61,518 bases of DNA from Pirellulales bacterium (GTDB lineage Bacteria > Planctomycetota > Planctomycetia > Pirellulales > JAICIG01), in the NCBI GenBank assembly GCA_025927475.1, contig JAICLL010000015.1:1-61518 (forward strand). Direction: 5' to 3'. Each line of letters starts with the position of its first letter. Within the stretch, counting starts at the first letter, position 1. The position numbers were made by a program, and so were the translations under genes. Shown here one piece after another: positions 60,354-61,518 of this stretch. The notes under the pieces are model-generated. The model was not told the DNA's origin. It worked only from the letters and a program-made list of their open reading frames with translations, and did no database searches.

Positions 60354-61310
60354 ATGAACACCACCTTCCAGCTTTTGCCCGAGCAGGCCTCGACCCACGC
60401 GCCGCAGGTCGACCTGCTCTATTTCTTCCTACTGGGCGTGGCGATGTTTTTCACGATGATGATCGCCTTCTTGATCGTGTTTTTCGCGATCAAATACCGG
60501 CGCGGGGCGACCGTCGACCGCACAACCACCGACCATCACGCCTGGGCGGTCGAAATCATTTGGATGGTCGTGCCGCTGATTCTGGCGGGCGTGATCTTCG
60601 CGTGGGGCGCCCAGCTTTATTTCGACGCCAACCGCCCGCCCGCCGGCGCGTTGGAAGTGCAAGTGGTCGGCAAGCAGTGGATGTGGAAGTTTCAGCACCC
60701 CGAGGGCAAACGCGAAATCAACGAGCTGCACGTGCCCTTGGGACAGCCGGTGCGGCTGAAGATGATTTCGGAAGACGTGATTCACAGCATGTTTTTGCCG
60801 GCCTTCCGCGTCAAGCGCGACGTGCTGCCGGGCACATATAGCCACACCTGGTTCGAGGCCACTCGCCTGGGCGAATATCACCTGTTCTGCGCCGAGTACT
60901 GCGGCACCGAGCATTCCCGGATGAAAGGGCGTGTGATCGTGATGGAGCCCAGCGATTACCAAGCCTGGCTGAGCGGCGGCACACCGGGCGAAACGCCGCT
61001 GGAGGCGGGCCGGCGGCTGTTCGAAGAGATGCGCTGCTCGACCTGCCACCGCGGCGGCAGCCCGACCAGCCGATGCCCGCCGCTGGAAGGCGTCTATGGC
61101 AATCCGGTCAAGCTCGAGAATGGCCAGACGGTGGTCGCCGACGAAGAGTATTTGCGCGAGTCGATTTTGCGTCCGGCGGCCAAGGTGGTGGCCGGCTTCC
61201 GCCCGATCATGCCGCCGTTCGAGGGACAGCTTGGCGAGGAGGGGCTGATGCAGATTATTACGTACATCAAATCGCTGGCAAAACAAGAAAGGGCTGGAAC
61301 CGAGCCATAA
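60354..61310 (+). CDS. coxB: Cytochrome c oxidase subunit II with cytochrome c domain
   Basis: 318 aa, ATG 60354 after GGGGAGGG. Two N-terminal helices (FFLLGVAMFFTMMIAFLIVF and IIWMVVPLILAGVIFAWGAQ), then the cupredoxin domain with VVGKQWMWKFQHPEG, ISEDVIHSMFLPAFRVKRDV and the CuA ligands in FCAEYCGTEHSRM. A cytochrome c domain follows: CSTCH in MRCSTCHRGGSP and Met in IMPPFEGQL. This marks a caa3-type oxidase. CoxA is expected just beyond the window. The complex receives electrons from the ACIII encoded upstream. Confidence 0.95.
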   Translation: MNTTFQLLPEQASTHAPQVDLLYFFLLGVAMFFTMMIAFLIVFFAIKYRRGATVDRTTTDHHAWAVEIIWMVVPLILAGVIFAWGAQLYFDANRPPAGALEVQVVGKQWMWKFQHPEGKREINELHVPLGQPVRLKMISEDVIHSMFLPAFRVKRDVLPGTYSHTWFEATRLGEYHLFCAEYCGTEHSRMKGRVIVMEPSDYQAWLSGGTPGETPLEAGRRLFEEMRCSTCHRGGSPTSRCPPLEGVYGNPVKLENGQTVVADEEYLRESILRPAAKVVAGFRPIMPPFEGQLGEEGLMQIITYIKSLAKQERAGTEP

Positions 61311-61432
61311 CCGCCATGATCCGTTCGATCATCAACTTCAAGGTCGGCTCTGTAGGGAACGGACTCCGTGCCCTTCCGTGTAGGGCGAACCGACGTCGCG
61401 CCGCCCTGCAACGGAACGACACGGAGTCAGCC

Positions 61433-61518
61433 GTAGGGTGGGCCGAGCGAAGCGAGTCCCACCTTTTGGCTGTATTGTTCGTTGCCGCGTCGCGCCGCCG
61501 CGAGCAGGTGGGACTCGC
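61433..61518. repeat. Inverted GGCCGAGCGAAGCGAG repeat pair, cut by the window end
   Basis: Left arm 61433-61463 (TAGGGTGGGCCGAGCGAAG), right arm starts about 61507 (GGTGGGACTCGC) and runs off the end. 61340-61430 also holds a mirrored ACGGACTCCGT/ACGGAGTCAG pair seen near 39895. No gene in 61311-61518. Confidence 0.7.

Overview
The window reads as a high-GC chromosomal segment of a planctomycete, most likely in or near the Pirellulales. The grounds are: bacterial genes for the tetrahydromethanopterin/methanofuran C1 pathway (fwdB, fwdD, fhcD); an alternative complex III operon running into SCO1 and a cytochrome c-tailed CoxB; several families common in that phylum (HEAT and LRR membrane proteins, MOMP-like porin, HNH endonucleases preceded by a small conserved ORF); and heavy loading of intergenic DNA with short inverted and palindromic repeats. 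No rRNA, tRNA, CRISPR array, prophage or complete insertion sequence was seen.

Layout. 1-800: two small unknown ORFs. 791-2946 (minus): fwdD, a 56-aa ORF and fwdB, with fhcD on the other strand at 3726. The fwdB frame is interrupted by one UGA exactly where the tungsten/molybdenum-ligating Cys/Sec of FwdB belongs. An 18-nt hairpin follows at the spacing expected of a bacterial SECIS, so I call it a selenocysteine-containing formylmethanofuran dehydrogenase subunit B. 4936-14378: threonine synthase, a lone receiver, an AI-2E-type permease, a PRC-barrel protein, an SLC13/RCK permease and a HEAT-repeat protein. 14456-24816: a GH2-like fragment, a sugar isomerase/epimerase-like TIM barrel, a four-PAS histidine kinase and AddB/AddA-like helicase-nuclease genes; the last four lie head to tail, with 4-nt overlaps joining isomerase-kinase and kinase-addB. 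24827-27767: an LRR membrane protein and an outer-membrane porin.

28089-34433: a LuxE/PaaK-like adenylating enzyme, an aldehyde dehydrogenase-fold protein without the usual general-base Glu, an iron alcohol dehydrogenase and a secreted glycosidase-like protein; a four-helix-bundle (IVP) gene flanked by inverted repeats sits inside this group. 34473-40000 is accessory DNA: an intact MazEF pair, a second pair with a broken toxin, half an HNH endonuclease (its complementary half is a remnant at 3392), and an orphan polymorphic-toxin tail with a possible immunity partner. 40012-46255: pyruvate phosphate dikinase with a Lys/Ala-rich N-terminal tail, glycogen phosphorylase and a macro-domain protein. 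47255-49636: modABC, which could supply Mo or W to the pterin enzyme above. 49650: a Rpn-type nuclease gene with one frameshift. 51185-61310: respiratory operon actB-actC-actD-actE-actF, a small membrane protein, SCO1 and coxB; no actA is present upstream.

The main finding is the selenocysteine FwdB. The second is a family of near-perfect 52-bp palindromes, one of which must be translated inside the leader of a secreted protein, reminiscent of Rickettsia palindromic elements. All start sites, repeats and domain calls were read by eye without database searches.
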